Positions 1-8,871 of a stretch of 25,216 bases of DNA are shown here, one piece after another; the stretch's first letter is position 1, and every line of letters begins with the position of its first letter. This DNA is from Bacillota bacterium (GTDB taxonomy: Bacteria > Bacillota > Clostridia > Lachnospirales > Lachnospiraceae). The position numbers and the translations under genes were made by a program. The notes under the pieces are model-generated. The model was given only the letters and a program-made list of their open reading frames with translations, searched no databases and was not told the DNA's origin. The stretch covers positions 1-25,216 of the forward strand of contig JAEZRJ010000035.1 of assembly GCA_023412855.1 (NCBI GenBank), read 5' to 3'.

Positions 1-63
1 ATAGTGTATTTCTCATATACAATTATATTAGTTGTGGTTTGTTCATAAAGAACGAGGGGGAAT

Positions 64-87
64 GGTGTGAAAAATAGTTTTTGCACC
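64..87 (+). promoter_or_regulatory. Inverted repeat upstream of the transporter operon
   Basis: Ten-base arms at 64-73 and 78-87 surround a 4-base loop. As RNA all ten positions can pair, two as G-U wobbles; as DNA 8 of 10 positions are complementary. It lies about 85 bases before the first lipoprotein start, so it could be an operator or a 5'-leader hairpin. A possible -10 box (TACAAT, 18-23) lies upstream, but its -35 would be outside the window. No regulator gene is visible nearby, so the function is a guess. Confidence 0.3.
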
Positions 88-170
88 GCACGGTATTTTA
101 ACTACAGATGCTGTGTTTAAGGTGTGCAGCTGCATATCTGACACGAGGTTTTAAAAATGGGGGAAAGGAT

Positions 171-2636
171 ATGAGTATTATGAAGGGTGTAAACAATTGT
201 AGGGGTAAGAGGATAAGGGCAGCGGCAACGATGTTTTTTGCCTGTCTTTATCTGGCAGGCTGCGGAGGCAGCGCAGGGAATACTACGGCGCAGAAGGAAT
301 TCGTATATGTACCGGAATATCAAGAAGTAAGCAATGGAGAAAACAGTGCGGAGAGCATAACTGTCATCGGCGATATCATTTATTATCTTGGAACTGAATA
401 TGACGATAAGACGCAGAAATCTAAGTCATACTTGTATGAACTCAAGCTGGGAACTGAGGAGCCTGTGAAAAAGCCGCTGGATCTAGGCGGGGATTCGAGT
501 ATTTCGCGGATGAGTGCAGATGCGGAGGGCAACTTGCAGGCGCTCGTAATTAGCTATCTGTATGAGCAGGAAGGAATGCCTCAGGAAGAGGTTACTGATG
601 CTGAAGCTGCGGTCGAAGATGGAACGTCAAGCACTGCTGTAGAGGAAGATGGAACAGCAAACGCTGCGGCAGAGGGAGAAGCCGGGGAGGATGGCGATAC
701 TGCGGCAAGCGATACGGATGAAAATACAGAAGACAGTGAGGCTGTCTCCGAGACAGCGTCTGCTGCTATAGCGCCTATAGGAGATTATCAGGTACCCGTT
801 TCTCAGAAGACGGAAGTTTGCAAATTTTCTGTGGACGGTACTGTTATTTCATCTGTGGATGTGAGCAGCGTATTTGAGGATGAAAATACATACATACAAT
901 ATTTGGAGACGGATAAAGAAGGAAATATATATCTGGCCTATGACCAGGGAGTATGGGTGCTGGATAAGGACGGTAAGGAGCTGTTCACAGTAGCGGTGGA
1001 AAACTGGATCAACAATATGTTTTCTACTAAGGATGGAACCGTGATGATAGTATATTACGGGCAGGTAGGTATGGAGGTTTATCCGATCGATCTGGCGAAG
1101 GAAGGCTTAGGAGATGCTCAGAACAATATAACGACTTCTCCTTACAGCAACTATGTGTTTACCAAAGGCGTGCAGGATGACCTTTTGTTCAGTTCGGGCA
1201 ATTTCCTGTATTCCTATAATATTGGGGATGAGGCGCCGACGGAGATACTCAATTGGGTAGATTGTGATATCAACAGCAACGATTTAATCTCTTTTTCGAT
1301 GTTAGAGGATGGAAGAGTGCTGGCGGTTACTTCTTACTGGACGGATGACGCGAATACAATCGAACTGGCTTTCCTGACGAAGAAAAAGGGCAGCGAAGTG
1401 CCGGAGAAGAAGATCATTACCTACAGTACCATGTTTCTTAACTATGACACGCGTAAGCAGGTTATTGATTTCAACAAGAAAAACCAGGAGTACCGGGTCG
1501 AAGTAAAGGAATATATGTATGAGACTGAAGATTATGAAGCAGCCCTTACACAGATGAAATCTGATATTGTCGGCGGGAATATGCCCGATATCATAGACAT
1601 TTCCGGAACTATGCAGCAATATGCTTCAAAGGGACTTTTGGAAGATTTATACCCTTATCTCGACAACGACCCTGAACTGAAAAGGGATGATTATTTACCG
1701 AATATATTGAAGGCATACGAGCTGGATGGAAAGCTTTATACGATTTCGCCATTTTTTGTCATAAATACGGTAATGGCAAAGACGTCTACAGTGGGAGAGA
1801 GAACAAGTATCACTTTGGATGAACTTATGAATATGGCGAATGAGCTGCCCGATAATGTGGAGTTGTATGACGCCGGAACGAAGAGTATGGCACTTATATA
1901 CAACATTATGATGAATATAGACCAATATGTGGATTGGAATACGGGAGAGTGTAAATTTAACGGCGAGGATTTTATAAAGACACTTGAATTTGCTAACTAT
2001 TTTGATTTGGAATATGATTACAGCCAGGAGAGAGAGCCAATCGCACAAAGGCTGCAAAGCGGAGAGGTGCTCATGGTAAATACATACATCAGCGGGATGA
2101 CAGACTATCAGATGTACGAAGCGATGTTCGGAGAACCGGTGTCGTTTATCGGATACCCTACAAATAAGGATTCCGGTTCTTTTATCTCCGGCCCGGGAGC
2201 TGCTCTGGCAATGAGCTCCAAATCAAAAAACAAGGACGGTGTATGGCAGTTTATCCGTACAATGATTACGAAGGAAGCTCAGGAACAAAAGAACGGTTTC
2301 GGTTTCCCGATTATGAAGTCTGCATTGGAGAAGCGATTCGAGGATGCGATGACTAAGGAATATTATGAAGATGCCAACGGTAATCAAGTGGAACAGATGA
2401 AGACATCCAGTGGGTATGAAAATTTTAGTGTGGATATTTATGCCGCTACGCAAGAGCAGGTAGATACGGTAAAAGGCCTGATAGAAAGCGTAGATAGCCT
2501 GTTCCAATATAATGAGCAGATTATTGCTATTGTGGATGAAGAGTCTGCGCCCTTTTTTGAGGGGCAGAAGACTGCGAAAGAGGTAGCGGATATCATCCAG
2601 AGCAGGGTGCAGATTTATGTCAACGAGAACAGATAA
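171..2636 (+). CDS. Lipoprotein: propeller-like N-terminal region fused to an extracellular solute-binding domain (paralog 1)
   Basis: An 821-aa predicted lipoprotein. The chosen start is ATG 171, just after a purine-rich GGGGGAAAGG at 159-168; ATG 180 is also possible. The signal peptide ends in a lipobox LAGC with Cys31 as the lipidation site. Residues about 40-410 show repeated short strands with EGNIY/DGTV-like turns, suggesting a beta-propeller-like sensor or binding region. Residues about 412-821 resemble family 1 extracellular solute-binding proteins (PDIIDISG, KGLLEDLYPYLDND, DGKLYTISP, SKSKNKDGVWQFI). An Asp/Glu/Ala/Thr-rich low-complexity stretch interrupts the N-terminal half at about 138-204. 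Two full-length paralogs follow in the operon (2659-4977 and 9988-12237), and the C-terminal EVADIIQSR and YVNENR segments are shared with the third. Location outside the membrane and role in substrate capture are inferred from family and context; the ligand is unknown, with sugar or glycan the family default. Confidence 0.85.
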   Translation: MSIMKGVNNCRGKRIRAAATMFFACLYLAGCGGSAGNTTAQKEFVYVPEYQEVSNGENSAESITVIGDIIYYLGTEYDDKTQKSKSYLYELKLGTEEPVKKPLDLGGDSSISRMSADAEGNLQALVISYLYEQEGMPQEEVTDAEAAVEDGTSSTAVEEDGTANAAAEGEAGEDGDTAASDTDENTEDSEAVSETASAAIAPIGDYQVPVSQKTEVCKFSVDGTVISSVDVSSVFEDENTYIQYLETDKEGNIYLAYDQGVWVLDKDGKELFTVAVENWINNMFSTKDGTVMIVYYGQVGMEVYPIDLAKEGLGDAQNNITTSPYSNYVFTKGVQDDLLFSSGNFLYSYNIGDEAPTEILNWVDCDINSNDLISFSMLEDGRVLAVTSYWTDDANTIELAFLTKKKGSEVPEKKIITYSTMFLNYDTRKQVIDFNKKNQEYRVEVKEYMYETEDYEAALTQMKSDIVGGNMPDIIDISGTMQQYASKGLLEDLYPYLDNDPELKRDDYLPNILKAYELDGKLYTISPFFVINTVMAKTSTVGERTSITLDELMNMANELPDNVELYDAGTKSMALIYNIMMNIDQYVDWNTGECKFNGEDFIKTLEFANYFDLEYDYSQEREPIAQRLQSGEVLMVNTYISGMTDYQMYEAMFGEPVSFIGYPTNKDSGSFISGPGAALAMSSKSKNKDGVWQFIRTMITKEAQEQKNGFGFPIMKSALEKRFEDAMTKEYYEDANGNQVEQMKTSSGYENFSVDIYAATQEQVDTVKGLIESVDSLFQYNEQIIAIVDEESAPFFEGQKTAKEVADIIQSRVQIYVNENR

Positions 2637-2658
2637 TAAGAGCTGTTTGGAAGGGGAA

Positions 2659-4977
2659 ATGATTAAATTGAGCAGGGTTAAAAAAGCAGGGATATTATAC
2701 TTGGCGGCAATGCTGGCTTTGCAGCTTGCAGGCTGTGGTAAGACAGCGGAGGTCCAGGAGACCGCAGGGATTCAGGATAAGGACTACATATACGCAGCAG
2801 ATTACCGGACCTTGGAGGCGGACGGTTATACGACGGGAAGTATGGTATTCGGCGAGGATGAAAAGGTTTATTTTGCAGGAAGCAGTGACGAGGGTATCAA
2901 ACAGTTATTTTCTATGGAGATAGGAACAGGGGAGAGCACGGCCTCCCCGGTGCCTGTTGAACTTGAATCGGATGCTTACATCTCCGCTATCGGTACCGAC
3001 AGCGAAGGTAATCTTCTGCTGGGAATTGTGAAATATACGGATACGGCAGTGAATACAGCTGCGGATGATGTGAACGCGGCAGAGGATGAGACCGTTTCGG
3101 CAGAAGATGCTGGCGGCGGAATCGGAGGCGTAGAAATAAGAAAAATTTCTTCGGACGGGAAGACGCTGGAATCGGTGGATGCCATGAATGTGCTTGGAAA
3201 AGTTAAGGATTTGTATATCCAGAACGTATTGGCAGACAAAGACGGTAATTATTATGTGAATGCCAATCAAAGCGTATACGTATTAAAGCCTTCCGGAGAG
3301 ATGCTGTGTGAGCTTCAGGTGGGTACATATATTCAGAGCCTCTTTCGTATGAAGGATGGCACGGTAGTAGTGGGTTTCTATGGAGATACCGGTTGGCGGC
3401 TTCAGTCAGTGGATCTTTCGGGAAAGGCGCTTAAGGATTTAAACAGCAGCATATCCTTTGGTTATGGCACTTATCAGGCAGGTGTGGATGCAGATATTCT
3501 CTATACGCAGGATACGAAGCTGTACACATGCAACATCGGCGATGCGGAGTCGACGGAAGTTCTGGATTGGCTGGAAAGCGATATTAACAGTACCAGCCTG
3601 CAAAGTGTGAAACTTCTTAAAGATGGCAGAATTGCGGCTTTGTCTATGGACTTCATGTCCGAGCAGAGTAAACCGGAGCTGATTGTGCTCACGAAAAAAG
3701 ATCGCTCCGAGGTTTCTGGAAAGACGACACTAACCTATGGAACAGTTATGGTGCCCTATTACCTTTCCAACGACATCGCCGCATTCAATAAACAAAGTGA
3801 CAAATACCGAATCGAAGTGAAGCAATATGGAGACGACAGCATGGACGATGATGAGAGGGTGGCCCTTCTGGCAGCGGATTTGGCAGGTGGTCAGGGACCG
3901 GATTTAATCGATATGGTCTTTAATTTCACTTCTTTAGATAAATTTATTTCCATGGGGGCGCTGGAGGATCTTACGCCTTATTTGGAAAACGATGCGGTGA
4001 TAAAAAGAGAGGATTATTTTGAAAACGTACTAAACACTTATGCGAGGGACGGGAAATTATATGCGGTCATTCCCTGCTTCGGAATCTCTACGATTGTCGG
4101 TAGGGTTTCTGATGTAGGCGATAAGAAATCGTGGACTATGGATGATATGATAAATCTAATGGATTCCAAGCCCGAAGATACGCAGATACTGGACTATAAC
4201 ACGAAGAATTCCATATTGCAGCTTTTATGCTCCATGAATATGGGAGAATTCGTAGATGCGGAAACGGGAATCTGCGACTTTACCGGAGGAGAATTTAAAC
4301 GGATTCTGGAATTTTCCAACCGGTTCCCGAAAGAAGTGAGCAATGATTCGGACTCCGGCTTCGTAGACAGAATAAGAAATGGACAGTTGATTTTGATGCA
4401 GGGAGATGTCACATCTGTTCAGCAATTCCAAATGTATGAATATATATTTAAGGAAGAAATCAACTTCATCGGTTATCCTACAATAGGTGAAAGCGGCTCA
4501 GTAATAAGATCCAACGGAACTACGGCGGGAATGAATGTAAATTCCAAGAATAAAGAGGGCGCATGGGAATTTCTTAAGTTTAACCTGACCAAAGACAGGC
4601 AGGAGAACTTACAGTTGGCAAACGGTGGTTTCCCTATAATGAAGGAGGCTCTTGAAAAACAGTTTGCAAAAGACGTGGAAGCGGAATATTATGAAGATAC
4701 GGACGGCACGCAGAAGGAGAAATCCAAATCAACGTGGAGCTATGGATCTGGGACAGATAATATCACGATGGATGTATACTCGGCTACCCAGGAGCAGGTC
4801 GACAGGGTGCGGGAAATCATAGAACAATCCGTTGGACTGGATGGAACGGAAAGTGAGGAAATGCTTTCGATCATAAGCGAGGAAGCACAGTTATATTTTG
4901 AAGGGCAGAAGAGCGCGGACGATGTGGCAGCTTTGATTCAGAACCGTTTACAGACATACATCAATGAGACGAGATAG
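2659..4977 (+). CDS. Lipoprotein with solute-binding domain (paralog 2)
   Basis: A 772-aa predicted lipoprotein, 22 bases after paralog 1. The start is placed at ATG 2659 behind GGAAGGGG (2649-2656), which gives a normal signal peptide ending in LAGC with Cys26. An upstream start inside the previous gene would add 14 residues before the signal and is unlikely. It has the same architecture as paralog 1: an N-terminal region of short repeated strands to about residue 350, then a solute-binding domain (about 355-772) with GPDLIDMV, LEDLTPYLENDAVIKREDY, DGKLYAVIP and NSKNKEGAWEFL. A shorter acidic stretch occurs at about residues 130-160, the position of the longer insert in paralog 1. The C-terminal VAALIQNR segment matches the other two paralogs. 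It probably feeds the adjacent permeases; the ligand cannot be told. Confidence 0.85.
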   Translation: MIKLSRVKKAGILYLAAMLALQLAGCGKTAEVQETAGIQDKDYIYAADYRTLEADGYTTGSMVFGEDEKVYFAGSSDEGIKQLFSMEIGTGESTASPVPVELESDAYISAIGTDSEGNLLLGIVKYTDTAVNTAADDVNAAEDETVSAEDAGGGIGGVEIRKISSDGKTLESVDAMNVLGKVKDLYIQNVLADKDGNYYVNANQSVYVLKPSGEMLCELQVGTYIQSLFRMKDGTVVVGFYGDTGWRLQSVDLSGKALKDLNSSISFGYGTYQAGVDADILYTQDTKLYTCNIGDAESTEVLDWLESDINSTSLQSVKLLKDGRIAALSMDFMSEQSKPELIVLTKKDRSEVSGKTTLTYGTVMVPYYLSNDIAAFNKQSDKYRIEVKQYGDDSMDDDERVALLAADLAGGQGPDLIDMVFNFTSLDKFISMGALEDLTPYLENDAVIKREDYFENVLNTYARDGKLYAVIPCFGISTIVGRVSDVGDKKSWTMDDMINLMDSKPEDTQILDYNTKNSILQLLCSMNMGEFVDAETGICDFTGGEFKRILEFSNRFPKEVSNDSDSGFVDRIRNGQLILMQGDVTSVQQFQMYEYIFKEEINFIGYPTIGESGSVIRSNGTTAGMNVNSKNKEGAWEFLKFNLTKDRQENLQLANGGFPIMKEALEKQFAKDVEAEYYEDTDGTQKEKSKSTWSYGSGTDNITMDVYSATQEQVDRVREIIEQSVGLDGTESEEMLSIISEEAQLYFEGQKSADDVAALIQNRLQTYINETR

Positions 4978-4991
4978 AAGGTAGTTAGATT

Positions 4992-5915
4992 GTGAAAAAG
5001 GAACTAAAAACTCCTAAAAAGAAAAAAATAAAAAGTATTAATAGCCTGCGTAAAAAGGGCGAAAGAGGAAAACGCATATCCTGCGTTTTCCTATCTCCAA
5101 GCATATTAGGTGTATTGGTGTTTTTTGTTGTACCCTTTTTAGTGGTCATTTATTATTCTGTGGTGGACAATCCGATTAATCACAGTTTCGTATTTCTGGA
5201 TAATTTTAGGAATGTATTTAATAATGGAGCGTTTCGGCAGGCTGCTTTCAACACGATGAAATTTTCTTTGATTGCAGTTCCGCTGGCGGTTGTGCTGGCG
5301 CTGGGACTGGCACTGCTTCTCGACAGCAAGATACCGTTTCGGAGTCAATTTCGAACGTTTTTCTTAACGCCGATGATGGTGCCCATCGCGTCCATCGTTT
5401 TGATTTGGCAGGTGCTGTTTCACTATAACGGTATGGTGAACGACGTCATAGGCCTATTCGGAGCGGGTAAAATTGACTGGCTGAAATCGGACTACGCTCA
5501 AATTGTTATTATTGTTTTATTCCTATGGAAAAACCTGGGATATAATATGATTTTGTTCATGGCGGCGCTAAGCAGTATACCAAAGGATATTCTAGAGGTA
5601 GCGGTATTGGAAAGCGCTAAGCCGAGACAGATTTTCTTTTATATTAAGCTGAGATATTTATCCTCAACGCTATTATTCGTGACCATTATGTCGCTCATCA
5701 ATTCTTTTAAGGTATTTAGGGAAATCTATCTCTTGACGGGCAGTTATCCTTATAATACGTTATATATGATGCAGCATTTTATGAATAATACGTTCGGGTC
5801 GCTAGACTATCAGAAATTGTCGGCAGCGGCTATTATGATGTCCATTGTAATGGTAATTTTGATTGGAATTCTCTTCCTTACGGAAAATTATTTCGGAAAG
5901 GATGTGGAAGGATGA
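4992..5915 (+). CDS. ABC transporter permease, MalF/UgpA type (CUT1 sugar family)
   Basis: A 307-aa integral membrane protein starting with GTG 4992, 14 bases after the previous stop, with AAGGTAG as a modest ribosome site. A strongly basic cytoplasmic N-terminus (residues 1-30) precedes about six hydrophobic segments, the usual size for this family. The EAA loop that docks the ATPase is recognisable around EVAVLESAKPRQIF, but it departs from the consensus: the DG pair is ES, and the later Pro is Arg. The partner permease keeps the consensus. The two permease frames overlap by 4 bases (ATGA), indicating translational coupling. It should form the heterodimeric channel fed by the lipoproteins. 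No ATPase is encoded nearby, so a shared MsmX-type ATPase encoded elsewhere is the likely energiser (inference). Confidence 0.9.
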   Translation: MKKELKTPKKKKIKSINSLRKKGERGKRISCVFLSPSILGVLVFFVVPFLVVIYYSVVDNPINHSFVFLDNFRNVFNNGAFRQAAFNTMKFSLIAVPLAVVLALGLALLLDSKIPFRSQFRTFFLTPMMVPIASIVLIWQVLFHYNGMVNDVIGLFGAGKIDWLKSDYAQIVIIVLFLWKNLGYNMILFMAALSSIPKDILEVAVLESAKPRQIFFYIKLRYLSSTLLFVTIMSLINSFKVFREIYLLTGSYPYNTLYMMQHFMNNTFGSLDYQKLSAAAIMMSIVMVILIGILFLTENYFGKDVEG

Positions 5916-6874
5916 CGTTTAGAAAAAGTGTGCTAAAGGGGACAGGAACGGCCTTAAGCGACCGGGTATTCATTAAAAAAAAGAAAAAGAGAAAGAGAAG
6001 GACCTTTGAAAAGAGAGCGCTGGCAACGATGATCGCCGCCTTATTCGCAGTACTTTTTCTTATGCCGATCGTACTTACGGTAACGAATTCCTTTATGTCG
6101 GCGTCGGAAATATCTTCTAATTACGGACAGGTATTTTCTACCACGGATACAGGAGGAAAGACTTATATTTCGGAAAAGGTAAATTTGAAATTCATTCCGG
6201 ACATCGTATCCTTCAGCCAGTATATCACGGTGCTCCTTAAGAGTCCCGATTATTTATTCAAGTTTTGGAATTCCGTCATTTTGGTAGTTCCTATCGTTGG
6301 TTTCCAATTGCTGGTGGCAGCCTTGGCTTCGTATGGTTTTACCAGATACAGGGGCAGAATAAAAGAAATAATATTTTTTGTTTATATCATATTGATGCTG
6401 ATGCCCTATCAGGTTACACTTGTGCCTAACTATTTGGTGTCAGGCTGGCTGAATATCATTGATACGAGGTGGGCGATATGGCTGCCGGGTATTTTTTCTC
6501 CATTTGCTGTATATCTGCTGACCAAATTTATGCGCAGGATTCCTACGTCTGTAATAGAAGCGGCACAGATTGACGGGGCCGGGGAATGGCAGATATTCAG
6601 GCGGATATGTATGCCTCTTTGCAAGGGCTGTATGTGCTCTATTGCAATTTTGATTTTTATAGATTATTGGAATATGGTGGAACAACCCCTCATATTGCTT
6701 TCGGACGAGGCGATGCACCCGTTATCCGTGTTTCTTTCAAAAATCAATGCGGGAGAAATAGGACTGGCATTTGCCGTCGCTACGATATACATGGTACCCA
6801 CGCTTTTGGTGTTCCTGTACGGAGAGGATTATCTGGTAGAAGGAATTACTTATCAGGGCGGAATTAAGGGATAG
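5912..6874 (+). CDS. ABC transporter permease, MalG/UgpE type (CUT1 sugar family)
   Basis: A 320-aa integral membrane protein whose ATG overlaps the stop of the MalF-type gene. A basic N-terminus rich in Lys/Arg is followed by a first membrane segment, an extracytoplasmic loop (about residues 65-110), and further segments. The EAA loop is canonical (IEAAQIDGAGEWQIF, then Pro), which supports an active ATPase docking site on this subunit. Length and topology match MalG/AraQ-type permeases. It presumably pairs with the preceding gene to carry the ligand captured by one or more of the three lipoproteins. Confidence 0.92.
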   Translation: MTFRKSVLKGTGTALSDRVFIKKKKKRKRRTFEKRALATMIAALFAVLFLMPIVLTVTNSFMSASEISSNYGQVFSTTDTGGKTYISEKVNLKFIPDIVSFSQYITVLLKSPDYLFKFWNSVILVVPIVGFQLLVAALASYGFTRYRGRIKEIIFFVYIILMLMPYQVTLVPNYLVSGWLNIIDTRWAIWLPGIFSPFAVYLLTKFMRRIPTSVIEAAQIDGAGEWQIFRRICMPLCKGCMCSIAILIFIDYWNMVEQPLILLSDEAMHPLSVFLSKINAGEIGLAFAVATIYMVPTLLVFLYGEDYLVEGITYQGGIKG

Positions 6875-6888
6875 GAGGAAATATTTTA

Positions 6889-8835
6889 ATGAATGAGAAA
6901 TCGAATGCTACAAAAAGAAGGGAATGGGTGAAGAATGCGGCAATTATATTTTTGTCCGTAATGCTTGTGCTGACATTCTTTTCCAATACAATTATGAACT
7001 ATTCCCTGCCTGAGGTAGCCACGGAGTATGTACAGAGCGGAACGATTACTGCGAAGGTGAGGGGGACGGGAAATTTGGAGGCTACCGATCCCTATAATGT
7101 AGTAATTAGTGAAAGCAGGAAAATTGAAAGTGTAAATGTGAAAAACGGAGATACGGTGGAGAAGGATTCCGTGCTCTTTTATTTGGAGGATGTGGAGAGC
7201 GAGGAGCTGAAAACAGCACAAAAGGAGCTGGATGATTTACGTCTTGCTTATTTGACCGGTTTGTTTACCGGGGATATAACCAGCGATGTAATAAGTAAGG
7301 TTGAAAATGGAAAAACAGGAACCTTAGCTTCCTATCAGGCACGGTTGGCAGAAGTTGACAGCAGGCTGACTGCAGCGAAGAACAGACTGACGGCTGCTAC
7401 AGCGAACCAGCAGAGCGTACAGAGCACTTTAGATAATTTAAATGGGCAAAAGAACTTAAACGAAGCGGTAACGGTGGATACCAGCAACGAAGAAAAGGCG
7501 GTGAACTCAGCCCAGACCAATGTAACCAATGCGACGGCGGAGGTAGCACGGATTAAAAATGAGATAACTGAGGTACAGGCTAAGGTTGATGCAGCCGCAG
7601 CATTACTCGGAACGCTTACAACATCGACAGGCGGAACCGTTAGCCTTCAGGGAGGTATCAAGACTTATCAGGATGCAAAAGATAAGGCGGAAAAGGATTT
7701 GGAAGCGGCAAACACCCAATTGGAAGCGGCAAAAACGAAATTGGATTTGGAAATCGCCTCAGGAGATGAGGGGAAGATTGCAGAAGCTCAAAAGGCATAT
7801 AATGAAATAAAGTTATATATTTACGATGTTGCCGAAAGTCAGTTGAAAGTGGCAACAAGCGAATTGGAAAATGCAACTGCGACTTTAAAGGATTATGATA
7901 GTAATAGTCAATTGCTGACATCCTTAAAGTCTTCCTTGGAAAGTGCGCAGAGTACTCTGGACAGCGCGAATTCCGCTTTGACATCTGCGCAGAATGCACT
8001 AAACAATAAAAAGGTGGATTCCACGAATACCAGCGCGAAAAATGATTTGAATACACAGCTTGCGACAGCTACCAACAGCAAGACGAAAGCAGACACTGAA
8101 ATAACTAATATCACAGCGGAAATAACGAAGATTCAGGAGGAAAAAAGCACGCTCATCAAAACGTTGACAGCAGAGCTGAATCTCAGTGCGCAAAATACAC
8201 AGATAGCGCAGAAGGAAGCAGCAATAGAGAAATTGAAAGAAGAGTCAGTAGGAGCAAATGTAACGGCTCCCGTAGCGGGAACTATTACATCCGTGAGCCA
8301 TGTGGCAGGAGAATCAACAAAGCCGGAGGAGGTGCTGGCGGTTATTCAGCCTACGGGTAAAGGCTTCACTCTTTCCTTCTCCGCCACCACAGAACAGGCC
8401 AAGAAGCTTTCTGTCGGTGATATTGCGGAGGTACAGAATTCCTGGTACTATGAAGATGTAAAAGCGACGCTGGTATCGATAAAACCGGATCAGACCGACC
8501 CGGCGCAGAAGAAGCAGCTAACGTTTAATGTAGAGGGCGATGTACAGGCCGGCCAGTCATTGAGTCTGGCGGTGGGGCAAAAGAGTGCTAATTATGAACT
8601 GGTGGTGCCCAATAGTGCGATCAGGGAGGACAAGAACGGAAAGTTCATCCTGATTGTGGAATCGAAGAGCAGTCCTCTTGGCAACCGTTATATTGCCACG
8701 AGAATCGATGTGGAGGTACTGGCTTCCGACGATACGCATACGGCGATTTCTGCAGGGCTTTATGGCTATGAATATGTAATAACGACAGCGACGAAGCCGG
8801 TGGAAGCAGGAAAACAGGTTCGTCTGACGGATTAA
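6889..8835 (+). CDS. HlyD/MacA-like membrane fusion (adaptor) protein with long coiled coil
   Basis: A 648-aa protein behind a good ribosome site (GGAGGAAA before ATG 6889). One N-terminal membrane anchor (about residues 14-33) precedes the first half of a lipoyl/barrel-sandwich domain (about 45-100, with IESVNVKNGDTVEKDS). Next comes an unusually long Ala/Glu/Lys/Asn-rich alpha-helical hairpin region (about 105-455). The second lipoyl half follows (about 456-490, with TAPVAGTITSVSHVAGES), then a beta-barrel region to the C-terminus. This is the layout of MacA/YknX-type adaptors, longer than most because of the coiled coil. In Gram-positive bacteria such adaptors usually work with a MacB/YknZ-type permease and a YknY-type ATPase. 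Here the next gene is MacB-core-like, but no ATPase is present and the neighbours upstream are importer subunits. Confidence 0.88.
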   Translation: MNEKSNATKRREWVKNAAIIFLSVMLVLTFFSNTIMNYSLPEVATEYVQSGTITAKVRGTGNLEATDPYNVVISESRKIESVNVKNGDTVEKDSVLFYLEDVESEELKTAQKELDDLRLAYLTGLFTGDITSDVISKVENGKTGTLASYQARLAEVDSRLTAAKNRLTAATANQQSVQSTLDNLNGQKNLNEAVTVDTSNEEKAVNSAQTNVTNATAEVARIKNEITEVQAKVDAAAALLGTLTTSTGGTVSLQGGIKTYQDAKDKAEKDLEAANTQLEAAKTKLDLEIASGDEGKIAEAQKAYNEIKLYIYDVAESQLKVATSELENATATLKDYDSNSQLLTSLKSSLESAQSTLDSANSALTSAQNALNNKKVDSTNTSAKNDLNTQLATATNSKTKADTEITNITAEITKIQEEKSTLIKTLTAELNLSAQNTQIAQKEAAIEKLKEESVGANVTAPVAGTITSVSHVAGESTKPEEVLAVIQPTGKGFTLSFSATTEQAKKLSVGDIAEVQNSWYYEDVKATLVSIKPDQTDPAQKKQLTFNVEGDVQAGQSLSLAVGQKSANYELVVPNSAIREDKNGKFILIVESKSSPLGNRYIATRIDVEVLASDDTHTAISAGLYGYEYVITTATKPVEAGKQVRLTD

Positions 8836-8845
8836 GCTAACGGAG

Positions 8846-8863
8846 AGCGCGTAATAACGCGTT
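8846..8863 (+). repeat. Hairpin element copy 1, between GGAG and the start codon of the MacB-like gene
   Basis: The arms AGCGCGT (8846-8852) and ACGCGTT (8857-8863) pair over 7 positions, one as a G-U wobble, around the loop AATA. GGAG lies immediately 5' (8842-8845), 26 bases from the ATG at 8872 and thus too far for normal initiation. Folding the hairpin would leave only 8 bases between GGAG and ATG. A related copy with the same flanks (GAG before, GATGG after) lies at 23286-23303 before ackA. Confidence 0.6.
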
Positions 8864-8871
8864 GATGGAAT

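Noticed and set aside
741..757. 8-bp inverted repeat GCTGTCTC/GAGACAGC
   Set aside because: Inside the low-complexity acidic part of paralog 1, where skewed codon use makes such repeats easy by chance.
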